Below the pieces are notes generated by a model. It saw nothing but the letters and a program-made list of their open reading frames with translations. It did no database searches and was not told the DNA's origin. This document shows positions 25,262 through 36,400 of a DNA stretch of 51,165 nucleotides, piece by piece. Source of the stretch: Stramenopiles sp. TOSAG23-2 (lineage: Eukaryota; Sar); contig LT649267.1 in assembly GCA_900128395.1 (NCBI GenBank), positions 1 through 51,165 of the forward strand, read 5' to 3'. Position numbers and translations under genes: made by a program. Within the stretch, counting starts at the first letter, position 1, and every line of letters begins with the position of its first letter.

Positions 25262-28200
25262 TCAACCCATTAATCTTTCAATTGCAAGATTAATATCACC
25301 ATCAACATCCATCAATACAGCAATATTACGATCTATATCAGTCATTCCCATGTCTTGCAATAATGTTAACTGTTCTTCATATAAAATCATTGGATCAATC
25401 GATCCAGACGTTATCGATGAATTAATTGCAAAACTAGGTACACATTTACCCCTCCCTACTTTCCTACCACCACGGCGACGATTATTAGTATTATTATTAC
25501 TTTGCTGACCCCTTGTCGTATTTTCTGGCTCTTCGTCATCCTCATCCTCCTCCTCATCATCATCGCTCATCAATGCTTCCCATGCATTTTCATCTGCATG
25601 ATCCATCAGTGTGGTTCTGACAATACCCATAGGTTTATTAGTACGATTTGATAATTTACGCATACGCTTTAATGCCTCTTCCTTCTCTAACCTTGATAGT
25701 TGCATGTTGACTGCATTTTGATCATCAAAATCGACATTGTTATTATCACCAGAATCATTAAATTCATCTTCCCAGTCACTTGCATCATCATTAAATGCAT
25801 CATAATTATACCCATCACCACGTTTGCCCCCTTCTTCATCATTACCCGATGAATCGTAGGAAGAAGAAGATGCTGATGGTTGTTCTTCATCGCTATCGAA
25901 CCATCCATCACGTACTTTTTTTTTCCTAGTGCGTATTTCATCGTGTTCACGTCGTAATTTATCTTCCATTTTTCGCATCTCAAATTGCTTTCTTCTGTTT
26001 TCCCTTTCCAACACTTTTCTTGCACGTTGTTTTCGCGATATTAAATCTAATTGATGTTGTGCATATGAAATTGGTGCAGGCCACCATTGTGCTTTTTTCC
26101 ATGTAACTGGACCATCACGGCCATGCTTATCAATCAAATGTTGAAAACATTTCCTAGCTCTCATACGAGTAGCAAATTCAACTATTAAATTTCTATCATC
26201 ACATATCCAATTTAAAGTATATTCAGATCGTCTAGACTTCGAACGAAACAAACCATGTACTTGTTCCAATGCCACACGCTGGTTCCCAGGCCCTTCTATA
26301 CCCAATAAAGCAATGCGACCAGCATCTGATTTAAACGTATTATTAACACCTCCAGGTCGATCATTTATATCAACACCTTGACCAAGATCTCCACCATATG
26401 CCAACACAGATCGTGACAATAATAAAAAAGGTATGTGGGGTTCCCCAGATTTAAATACTCTGACATGTCGTTTTGGTTCTGGATCTACTGAAGTTGTCGA
26501 GAATCCCCAATGATTTTGACAATACTCGTGTATAAATGCACGCTGCCGTATTGGCATAGATGCTAACGATGGTTGCAATACTTTAATTCCAGGTCCTTCG
26601 TGAATAAATTGTCGCAAAGAAGATTCAATTTGAAGTAACCAACGCTGTCCCATTGTACGTCCCATGGCTAACATCCAGGGCGAGTATGGACATAAAAACC
26701 CATCTTGTTCCAATGATGAAATTGCATCGTTGTCATAAAGTAAATTATTATTATTATTGCTATTTTCTAATCGGCCTTGTTCTTTTAGTAAATATTCACG
26801 TGGACGCGCTTCACCAAATATTGACGATGTTTTTGTTGTTGCTGTTGTTGTCTTTAATATTGATGCTGCTGCGGCAGAAAAATTCGAAGCACTTGTCTTT
26901 TTATTTACATCGTTGTTATTGTTAATGCTATTTCCATTGACAGGCATTTTTGATTTTGGTTTCAATTTTAATTTTAAACGTTCCGGCCGTTTTGGTGCAG
27001 AGAGTTTTGCTGCTTCCATTTCTTGATTTGCTAGATCAGCTGCAGCTTTTAATGATATGCCACGGGACCACATGTCGCTACTGCTCTTTGTCGAATCAAT
27101 ACTATTATTATTTGCTGAAACATTTGTAGTAGATGGTGGTTTTGATTGAAATGTTGGAAATTCGGCTTGACTTTGGATAAATGGAACACGTCCTGTGCCA
27201 GCTTTAATACCCCATGTTGGAGTTGAAACTGTTTTATTCGTATTATCCTCGCCATTGCTGTTTGTATTGTTACTAGCGTTCAAATTTGCAATGTTGTTGT
27301 TGCGTTGGTTTGTTGTACCATTGTTGTTACTAGTCGCTGATGTACCAGTACCAGATGCTAAAGAAGGAAAATCTTGTTGAAGATTAATTGGACTAGCTTC
27401 CACCCATGAATCATCATCAAACATTCGAACACCTGTAGCTGTATCATATGATACTTCTTCTCTTTCTCTTGCATAACCAGCATTACTATTGTACCTACCA
27501 TTAGTAGTAGTATTGTTGATGTTACCTTGGTAATTATTTCCATTTCCTCTACTATTACCTCTATTTGAAGATCTATGTCTACGAGGGCTGAACACGGATG
27601 ACATGACAGTGGCCGCTTCTCGTTGTAATTGCCTACTTTGCGACCCATTACTGTCCTTCCCAACCACATTTTTATTCAAATTGAACGCTTCTAAAACACG
27701 TAATTGTTTTAATTTATTTTTTTGCAAATAAATATCTAAACGTTGGCATACACGTGATGATATTGGCTCCCGGGATAATGGATTGAAAAATGAGCTAGTT
27801 CCTACCATATATGATGCTAAGCATTGACCGTCAAAAAAATGTTTATGTCCATCCTTACCAATGATTTCAAATGGTGGATATTTTAAAGTTCCCAAAGGTT
27901 CCAATGAAATAGGATCAACTTCAGTCATTGATTTCCACCATTTTTTATTGTTTTTTTTCTTTTTATTTGATTTATCATTATTATTGTTATCGTTACTATT
28001 ATTATTAGTACCATCTTCTTCACCACTGCTGGAACGATTTTGCTTTAATTTTGGGTTTGTATATCCAACTTTTTCTAAAAAATTAGGTTTTAATAATTTA
28101 CCAACGTGAAAACCTTGTATTTTATCATCGTTATTAGTATTATCATCATCATGATTTTCATGTTCACCTGCTTTAACATTTTTTAAATCAAATAATTTCT

Positions 28201-28966
28201 TTAATTTATCATCGCAATTAATCATTAAGCGTCCTTCAATTTTCATTTCTAATTCATTTTCTTTGATATATTTCCAAACTTTTGAAATTGCATCTGGTCT
28301 TGTCATCGGACCATCACCAATTATATTCGTCAAGTTTTCACTTAATTTATAATATGGCAAGCCTTTTACCTTTGATATTGCACGACCCATAATATTTAAT
28401 GGATCAACAGATACTGCAGGTTTTGATGCATCATCAGAAGATTTTTTCTTCGAGGAGGTAGATATTTTAATTTGTGATGGTTGCAATAACATTTTATTAT
28501 TATTATTATTTTTCAATTTTGACTTTTCTTTATTATTACGTGAAAGCCTTTTTTTTTCATTTCTTGGCTCTACTGTAGATTTTAATTGTACATTTGTCTT
28601 GTTCATATTGCGTTTTCGTTTAGTCGTATTATTATCATTGGTTGGTGCAGAAGTAGGAAATGGATTCTTGATTGCAAATGTAGATGGAACAAATGGCTTT
28701 GCTGTAGCTGATAGACTATTTGTATTATTATCATTATTATCAACATCCTTTTGTTCATCACTAGCTTTCTTTTTCTTCTTTTTTGTCTTCTTCTTTTTCT
28801 TTGGATTTTCAACTTTTAATTTCTCGTCCTTGTCGACGGATAATTGTTTTTCAGGAGTTTTCTCCTCTTCTAACTCTTCATCTGTCCATGAAATTACCTG
28901 AAAATCGACATCATTTCCATTTGAAAATAAATATGCATTCCTTTCATTATGCAATAGTTCCGTCAT
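25262..28966 (-). CDS. SWIB / U-box-like / R3H / UBA multidomain protein
   Basis: The 1,234-residue protein combines domains rarely seen together. Residues about 205-297 resemble SWIB/MDM2: MTRPDAISKVWKYIKENEL, then INCDDKLKKLFDLKNV and a final helix FHVGKLL, split by an acidic Asn/Asp insert. Residues about 348-420 look like a RING-fold domain without zinc ligands (U-box style): DPISLEPLGTLKYPPFEI and later FFNPLSREPISSRV. A QQDFPSLAS motif at about 529-537 resembles the FPxL motifs of some RNA/ribosome-linked E3 proteins. Residues about 778-840 match an R3H single-strand nucleic-acid-binding domain (RQRAFIHEYCQNHWGF). The last 40 residues are a clear UBA domain (EEQLTLLQDMGMTDIDRNIA, ending NLAIERLMG). 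Lys and Asn runs link the parts. A role joining ubiquitin signals with RNA or chromatin is inferred. SWIB and U-box calls are moderate; R3H and UBA are good. Confidence 0.82.
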   Translation of the reverse strand: MTELLHNERNAYLFSNGNDVDFQVISWTDEELEEEKTPEKQLSVDKDEKLKVENPKKKKKTKKKKKKASDEQKDVDNNDNNTNSLSATAKPFVPSTFAIKNPFPTSAPTNDNNTTKRKRNMNKTNVQLKSTVEPRNEKKRLSRNNKEKSKLKNNNNNKMLLQPSQIKISTSSKKKSSDDASKPAVSVDPLNIMGRAISKVKGLPYYKLSENLTNIIGDGPMTRPDAISKVWKYIKENELEMKIEGRLMINCDDKLKKLFDLKNVKAGEHENHDDDNTNNDDKIQGFHVGKLLKPNFLEKVGYTNPKLKQNRSSSGEEDGTNNNSNDNNNNDKSNKKKKNNKKWWKSMTEVDPISLEPLGTLKYPPFEIIGKDGHKHFFDGQCLASYMVGTSSFFNPLSREPISSRVCQRLDIYLQKNKLKQLRVLEAFNLNKNVVGKDSNGSQSRQLQREAATVMSSVFSPRRHRSSNRGNSRGNGNNYQGNINNTTTNGRYNSNAGYAREREEVSYDTATGVRMFDDDSWVEASPINLQQDFPSLASGTGTSATSNNNGTTNQRNNNIANLNASNNTNSNGEDNTNKTVSTPTWGIKAGTGRVPFIQSQAEFPTFQSKPPSTTNVSANNNSIDSTKSSSDMWSRGISLKAAADLANQEMEAAKLSAPKRPERLKLKLKPKSKMPVNGNSINNNNDVNKKTSASNFSAAAASILKTTTATTKTSSIFGEARPREYLLKEQGRLENSNNNNNLLYDNDAISSLEQDGFLCPYSPWMLAMGRTMGQRWLLQIESSLRQFIHEGPGIKVLQPSLASMPIRQRAFIHEYCQNHWGFSTTSVDPEPKRHVRVFKSGEPHIPFLLLSRSVLAYGGDLGQGVDINDRPGGVNNTFKSDAGRIALLGIEGPGNQRVALEQVHGLFRSKSRRSEYTLNWICDDRNLIVEFATRMRARKCFQHLIDKHGRDGPVTWKKAQWWPAPISYAQHQLDLISRKQRARKVLERENRRKQFEMRKMEDKLRREHDEIRTRKKKVRDGWFDSDEEQPSASSSSYDSSGNDEEGGKRGDGYNYDAFNDDASDWEDEFNDSGDNNNVDFDDQNAVNMQLSRLEKEEALKRMRKLSNRTNKPMGIVRTTLMDHADENAWEALMSDDDEEEDEDDEEPENTTRGQQSNNNTNNRRRGGRKVGRGKCVPSFAINSSITSGSIDPMILYEEQLTLLQDMGMTDIDRNIAVLMDVDGDINLAIERLMG

Positions 28967-29628
28967 GATACTATGTATTATTTCAATGAATAATATTTTT
29001 CAAATTATTATTATTATATGTAGTGTTTCTTTATACAAGTACGTATGCAAAGAATTAAATGTTATATCTTTGATTTTATTATGCTATATTAAAAAATGTT
29101 TAGCGTCGTCTCTTTCTTGGCTTGTCTTTGTGTTTTTAAAAATTTGCGTCAAATGAAATGAATGTACTATTATTATACATTCATTTTCGATGCGATGTGC
29201 ATGTTTATACGTAGTATTACGTATTTTATCACCACATAATACTGCTGTGCTATGATTTGTGCATTTCAATGATGAGGTCATTTTAATTTATTTTGGAAAA
29301 CCATGGTATTTTCTTGTGGTATTTATATTATAATAGTATTATTAAGGTGCTTCAATGTCTATGAAGGGAAAAATGATTTAGATTCAAACACAACATCGAC
29401 CCGCCTCGAAAAATTTTTTTCATCATCACACCTGGCACACTGGCACACCACATTTTTTTTCACGTCATCTGTTGTTGTGCATCTCTTTCCTCCATATGTT
29501 CAACATTCTTATTATTCTAAGAATAAGAAGTATATATATACAAATTGTACAATGTATATATAATATTTGTTGAATCAAGAAACACACATAATCAAAATAA
29601 ATAAAAAACTAAAACAAACCAAAACAAT
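28967..29628. other. Divergent spacer ahead of lipocalin gene
   Basis: Non-coding, AT-rich. It contains TAATACTGCTGT at about 29237-29248, which matches (inverted) a site near 4377-4388 ahead of the LRR gene, and lies roughly 275 bases upstream of the minus-strand SWIB gene. Several short open frames show no domain or composition bias. Confidence 0.4.
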
Positions 29629-30300
29629 ATGATGAAATATTTTATTACAATCACATTAATATTTGCAACAATAACATTTGCCACAGTTGAATCCTCAGAA
29701 TGCCCTGATGTACAACCAATGAAAGACTTAAATTTGACCGAATATGGACGTGCAACTTGGTATATACAAGAACAACAAATTAATGGATACCAAAATGCTT
29801 CTTGTCTATTTTGTACTCTGGCAACATACGTCAACGATGGAAAACATGTACCATTTTTCAAAGGAACTGTACTAGGGGTTCATAACTTTGAAAATGTTGG
29901 AGGTATAAACCAAAATATTGAAGGCCCACAAATAGAACTGTGCGCCCGCGTAAAAGACGCTTCCATCCCTGGCGCTTTAGCTGTTGCACCATGTTTTTTA
30001 CCTAATTTTGCTGCTGGTCCATACTGGGTACTTGCAGTTGGTACAAATGATGTAGGTCAGTATACATGGGCCGTAGTTAGTGGTGGTAACCCAACAGTAA
30101 AATATGATGATGGTTGTACAACAAAAGAAACAGGTGTAAATGGTTCTGGTCTCTGGATTTTCACGCGAGCTCCAAAAGGTTCAGATGATGATGTCAATGC
30201 AGCGAAAAAAGCATTAACGGGCTTTGGATATACATTACAAAGATTGAAAAAAGTACAACAAGAGGGATGTACGTACAAAGGTGCTATGATTAAAAATTAA
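29629..30300 (+). CDS. Secreted lipocalin
   Basis: The 223-residue protein starts with a signal peptide (MMKYFITITLIFATITFA, cleavage probably near residues 20-24), so it enters the secretory pathway. The body matches the apolipoprotein D / bacterial Blc type of lipocalin: the GxW motif region (GRATWYIQEQQ), a central beta barrel with GPYWVLAVGTNDVGQYTWAVVSGG, the GLWIFTRAP strand, and the C-terminal helix plus GFGYTLQRLKKVQQEGC. Lipocalins carry small hydrophobic ligands such as lipids, sterols or pigments. Several Cys (in SECPD, NASCLFC, ELCARV, VAPCF, DGCTT, EGCTY) could form disulfides. The ligand cannot be inferred. Confidence 0.88.
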   Translation: MMKYFITITLIFATITFATVESSECPDVQPMKDLNLTEYGRATWYIQEQQINGYQNASCLFCTLATYVNDGKHVPFFKGTVLGVHNFENVGGINQNIEGPQIELCARVKDASIPGALAVAPCFLPNFAAGPYWVLAVGTNDVGQYTWAVVSGGNPTVKYDDGCTTKETGVNGSGLWIFTRAPKGSDDDVNAAKKALTGFGYTLQRLKKVQQEGCTYKGAMIKN

Positions 30301-30413
30301 ATTTTTTTATTTTTAATTACACATACTTCGTACATGTTTATATTTTAAAATTACTGTATGCATCTCATGTGCCTCGTATAGTACGAGTAAAAATATTAAA
30401 ATATCACATGTTT

Positions 30414-33400
30414 TTAATAATCCCCATAATACTCTTCCTCTTGTACAGCAAATTCTCCTAATGGATCGTACCATGTGTATTCACCTTCTTTCATATTAAA
30501 CCAAAATGGCAATTGTTGCACATCATCCCAATATTTATCCCATACAGCCAAACGCTCAATTAACTCAGATCGTTTTCTTCGTTTGTTCCATATTTCTGCC
30601 CAATCAGGTTCTCTCCAAAATGTTTGTCTTGTTTTTGCATGGACATAATACGTAGCAAAGCGTTTATCAGTTGCTTCTGGATCCTTTACTTGTTGATATT
30701 CTGGTGCTGGCAATTCAAATGCCATACCATCTTTGATAACAATAGAACGTTTTAAAACAATTTCTCCAGGACCGCCACCCTCGTACAATCCACCAGGTAA
30801 ACGATGCTTTTGAAAATCTTTCATATTTTGAATAACACGGTCATCTTCATCTCCACCAGGTAAATCTAATGCTTGTCGATAATATTTTTCTGCTTTATTC
30901 ATTTCTCCTTCAACACATTGTTGTATCAATGCCCAATTTAACCATGCTAATGGGTTTTTATTATTTGCCACTACAGACCAATGGAAAAACGACCCTTTAG
31001 CAACTTCGAATTTTTTCAATTTTGGATCCATTTGAATAGCTTCAGCAATAAGCCTTTGCCCCTTTTCCCAATTTTTATCACGTGGATATCCACCTTCACT
31101 AAGCAAAAAGATACCATAAGATGTTAATAACAATGGATTATGAGGTGCACGTTCATACGCTTTTTTATATTGTATTTTTGCCCCTTTGTAATCGAAATGT
31201 TGTGTATGCAATAATAATGCATAATTAATAATACTAGCTAATGAATCTGGTTTTGTTGCATATGCTTCCTCTGCTGTGTTGATAAATTTCAACGCACGAA
31301 CAATTTGCAGCATATCTGTAATAGCAAATTCACCAGCTTGCTTCTTCCGATATAAACGTTGTAACAATGTCGCCGCTTCAGTTTCACTTAACCATGATGT
31401 ACGACCGGTCAATGCGTGATAATAATATTTGCCACCATACTCATCAACCATTTCTACCCATTCATCAGGTGGATCCTCAATTTCAATTTTACCCAATTGA
31501 TTCGGTTTCGACCATGTGACTGCACCAGTCAAAGAGTTCAAATAATAGAATTGTCCAGCATTTGGATCCCAATGTTTTTCCATCACTTTTGACAATGCCT
31601 TTGCAAATTTTTCTCTACCTTTCTTTGCACGCCACATATTTTGTATACGTACGGCCATTTTTTCATTTCGAATATTTTCTTTTTCAAATTCCAACATTAA
31701 GACATCATGTCCTTTAATATGTCGTGGACGATGCGCTAAAAGATTACATCCGCGGCATATAAATATCCTAGCTAAAAACCATGTAATCAACTTATTGCGA
31801 TTCTCCGGTCTCATTAAAAACGGTATAGCATCTGAATCTTTACGTCCAAACCAACGATTTAATTGTTTCCATGATAATTCTGTACGATAAATTGCACATG
31901 AATTTGTATCATATACTTTGAATATGTATGATTTGAAATATTGATAAACTTGTACCACGCAAAAACTGCCGGAAATGGTTTTACCACGTCGACATACTAA
32001 GCTACCACGTTCACCAGCACCTTTTTGACTTAACACGATAATACTTCCCCCGTGTCTTTTACGATACATCAACTGATTACAAAGTAAACGCAAATTTGGT
32101 TTAATAAATAATTCTTTATCACTAATACTTCCAGTATTTAATGCTGATTCAATATAAGCACGAAGATCTTTACGTGCCATAACAAATGAAAAAGTTTCTT
32201 GATTCACTGGGTTGTATGTAATTAAATATATATCACGTTTCGAATGTTTATATATTGTGACAACATTGAGAATACCACCGATAGATCTAGATTCACGGAA
32301 AAGCATTGCATCACGCTTTGCACGGCGTTTTTCACGAATTGCTTCTTTTCGTTTTCGTTCTTGTGCACGAGCTTCTTCAACCTGTTATATAATAATAATG
32401 AAAAATTTTATGTTAGCAATATGAATCGTTTTATACATGTAGGTAGGAAAAACACTGTGTATATATATATATTCATTGTTTCATGATTTAAAGAATAACG
32501 TATGTTTTTACCCAAACATATATGTATTCTACCTGGAATATTATATGCTATGTTTTGTTTTGTTTTGTTACCGACCATTTCAACTTTTGCTCGTCTCAGT
32601 GCTCTGGAATGTGGCAGCCATCTCAATTTATGTTGAAGTCTTGCCCACATTCGAAGTCTTGAAAATGACGTCGTACTTATCCGAATACAATCCGCAACAA
32701 ATCTGACTGCCCTTTTTGCACTTTCACGAAGGGTACATTCCTATTTTATTAAAAGAAAACGATCAGAACAAACAAAACAAAACAATGCATATAATCACCA
32801 GGTAAAAGTTTGATCCCAATTAAATATATATAAGAGACACACATGTAAAAAAAGGTTGATAAAAAAGGTTGATTTCAAAAATAATGAAATGTCATAAATG
32901 CAATTTTCATATTTTTTCATTCATTATACGAATATTAATATGTTGTATTTTGATAGTATGTATGTAGGTCGATTTGATAATATACTTACAAGTTTTAAAT
33001 ATCTTAGACGTAATATACATCTAATAAAAAATTTCACGCGTATTAAATCAGTTGCTGATTTTATAGTCCAAAATTTCTTGTATTCAACATGCATACGCCA
33101 TTCTGCTTGAATCCTTCTTGCTGCTAACGAAATTTTAGCTTCCTTTACAATTGCTAGCCGTCTTGCCTCCTGCAATGTTTTGTAATTTTCATGTAAGATG
33201 TAAAGTATGTTAGTATTTATTGTATTTGTAATAGTATTGTACCAAAATATTGCATCGCAATTTTCATATTTGGATTCAAATACATGTATTATTAGTAAGT
33301 TATTTCTATATCTGTATACCTTCAATCAACAACTTACCTCTCGTATCTATAGAAATATATATATATAGACCGAGAAGTAAATTGTTGAATAGAACGACCA

Positions 33401-36400
33401 GAAATAAACATATAGATATATAAGAGACACACACGAAATAAAAGGTGGTAGTAAATGAAAATGTGAGAGTATGATGTCATCAAGTGACATTACAACCATT
33501 GTTCATATGTATATGTAAGTATTATATATACATAAGTAGAGTGAAAAATATAAATAAGTTGTTTCTACATACCATCCAAACTAATTCTGCACATTCTTCC
33601 CAGTGAAATACTTGTTCCTTGATAAATTGACGTGCAGCTGGGTTATTAATGCCTTCACCTTCAGTCTCTAACCATGGATATCGCATTTTTGCAACATTCG
33701 TAATTGCATTCCCCATGAAATTTTCCAAACTTAATCTTCGTTCATTTGCCGGTTTACTTTTGGCAAATATCAAATCGATATCAGTCTGTTTGATTTTCTT
33801 ACCATCCACAACACTAGGCAGTTGTTTTACCCACTTTGAAAATTTTGAGCCATCTAATTCCTTTGCAGTTGGCTTTAAATTAATCAAGTATTTATACGTT
33901 TTCACTGCTGCAAATTTACTTGGAACTTTTTCATACCACATCTCCTTCGTTTGATGTAAATCTTTCGGTTCTGTACCCAATAAAGGAATAACTTCACTCC
34001 ACATGATTTTATAACCGAAAAATTCTTGGAATTTTTTCGATTCCTCTTCTCGTAATTCCTCCTTTTCAGCTTCTGATGGACCAGTTATCTCGTCTTTTTC
34101 TTCGCCACGTTCACCAATGACTAGATATATGCGTTCATTTGGGCTTGACCAGTCGTTGTAAGCTTTTCTTAATGTTATGGTAGTTTCGTCAAAAGCATCT
34201 GTTTCATCTTTACTTATCCAATATAAATTCTGATCACCACCTTTATCCTTCCCGATTCGGATACGATGGAATCGTTGTAAAAATTTACCGGCAAGCGGTT
34301 CTGATGTTTTAATTACTTTCGAACCACCCTCTACTATGACACTTCCAGGAAGTCTTTGCATGTCGTCTTCAGGTGGTGTCTTTGGACGAGCTCTGCGTTT
34401 CTTTTTTTTATCATCTTTTGCTTTTGCTGCTTCTTCCTTTTCCTTTAATTTCTTTTTACGTTCACGCTCTTCCGCCTTTTTCTTTGCAGCACCGGAAGCA
34501 TTCATTCGCATGAAACCAGGAACTTTCTTCTTTTTCTTGCCTTTCTTTTTGCCCTTTTTCTTACCTTTCTTTTTTCCTTTCTTTTTACCTTTTGAAGTAT
34601 CAGAAGTTTCAGATGCAGAAGTCTCATCAGCTGTAGTTTCCTCTCCGGTGGATGATACGGCTGTTGATGACGCATCGCCTTTTGTAGTTCCACCTTCTGT
34701 TTCATCTCCTTCGTCAATACTACCACTTTTCTTCTTCTTCTTTTTCTTTGAAGCTTTTTTCTTGCCTTTCTTACCTTTCGACCGTCCTTTCAAACGTTCC
34801 CTTCGCTTTCTTTCATTTTTCATAGCTGCAACAGATTTTCTTTTCTTACCACGTTTACCACCTTTTCTTGCTTTTCCTGTACCACTTGTAGTACCACCAT
34901 CTGTATCGGTGTACAAACGATCACTACCACCACGTCTTTTACGGCCTCCACGCCTTCCAGATCGTCTATATAACACAGATCCGGATACGGTTCCATCTTC
35001 GTCTGTATAATACCGACGACCACTTCGACCATCTTCACTGTCGGACCAATCATCTTCATCTCCTTCAGAAATATCGTCCAAGACAGCGGAACTGCCAACT
35101 TTACCTAATACGCGTAAGCTATGAGGTATGCGACGACGTGATCTTCTTCGAGCTTTAACAGGGCGAAGCTGTAAAGATGGCAATGATTCTGCAACTGTTC
35201 TTCGTCGCTCTTCCGCTTTAGTAAATGGGCGACCGCGCCACATAAATTTAAAATCTTCAGGTAACTCTACATGGCCACCCAGTTGTTTCACAATCTCTTC
35301 TCTAGCTTGTGATAACGTCATACTGTCATCAATACGTATAGAACCTACAGGTAGTGGCCTATTATCTGCATCTTCAATGCCCATGCCTTCCGCCTTTTCA
35401 TTTTCACCCATATCTAAACCTTCTAAAGAGACCAACATATGAACCATGCGACGGAAAAGAACTGTTTCTAAACGAACAGTACTTAAGTCGAGTCCTTTTG
35501 ACGTAGAATTTAAAATATCAGTTTTTGAGCCAGTAAATAAGGAGCTGTCATCTTCATCCAATGGTACGAGCCGAAGCATGGCACTGATTCTTTCTGCCAG
35601 CGCAGCACGTTCCTCGAATGACATTGACGTTTCAATCCGATCGTCACCTTCAGATTCTAATAAACGTTTTGCATCATCCGCAGTTATCAATTTGGTCAAT
35701 GTATGCGTTGTGCTGAATTTGCTTTCCGCGATTCGTTTCTTTTCCTCTTCTGAAACAACATTATCCATATCCTCTTCAACTGTCATTGCTTTAAACAGCA
35801 ATGCATCATCTTGGATTTCAGCAACCAATGCTAAACGTATTCCACTAACTCGAACTTCTGTGTGCAATATTGTTTTGTCAATTTTAAAAATTTGACTGTT
35901 TGTACAGTAAAAGATGCGATCAATAACTCGACCCATAGCAGGTGCTAATCGCATTGTTTTTGCCGCTGCCATTCCTGATATCGCTGACATTTCTGACGAT
36001 AATAATCGAATATTAAATTGACCTTTTTGTGGGCAAGTGACTTTTAAATTAACAGCAGTTCCACCGGCTTCGACACTCACCGTCAATGCTACTGTACTCA
36101 TGTTGATTTCTTCAGTATCATTGGAATCACCCTTGCTTTCATTTGGTATGTGTGGAACGGTTAATTTATTCCTACGTAATGAGGTTGGAACTGCACGGTC
36201 TAATCCAAGTTGCCCACTATCGGCATTTCCAAGATACCACAATCTACATAATACCGCTTTTACCAATTCTTCATGGATGCTGACATCACCAGCGGAGTCT
36301 AGTAAATGTTCTTGATGAGCAAACAATAAAAGTAATTCACGACGACGTACTTGTAAAACATGATGTTTTTTCTTCTTATGATGCCAAGCAACGATTAAAA

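Noticed and set aside
30414-32306. The 630-codon IQ/WW/TPR frame as a complete gene
   Set aside because: The frame continues upstream of its first ATG for 25 codons to a splice acceptor and joins further exons in phase.
34336-35010. Long plus-strand frame opposite the large p25-alpha gene
   Set aside because: It is Phe/Pro/Ser-rich, the antisense shadow of Lys/Glu/Gly-rich coding sequence, with no domain.
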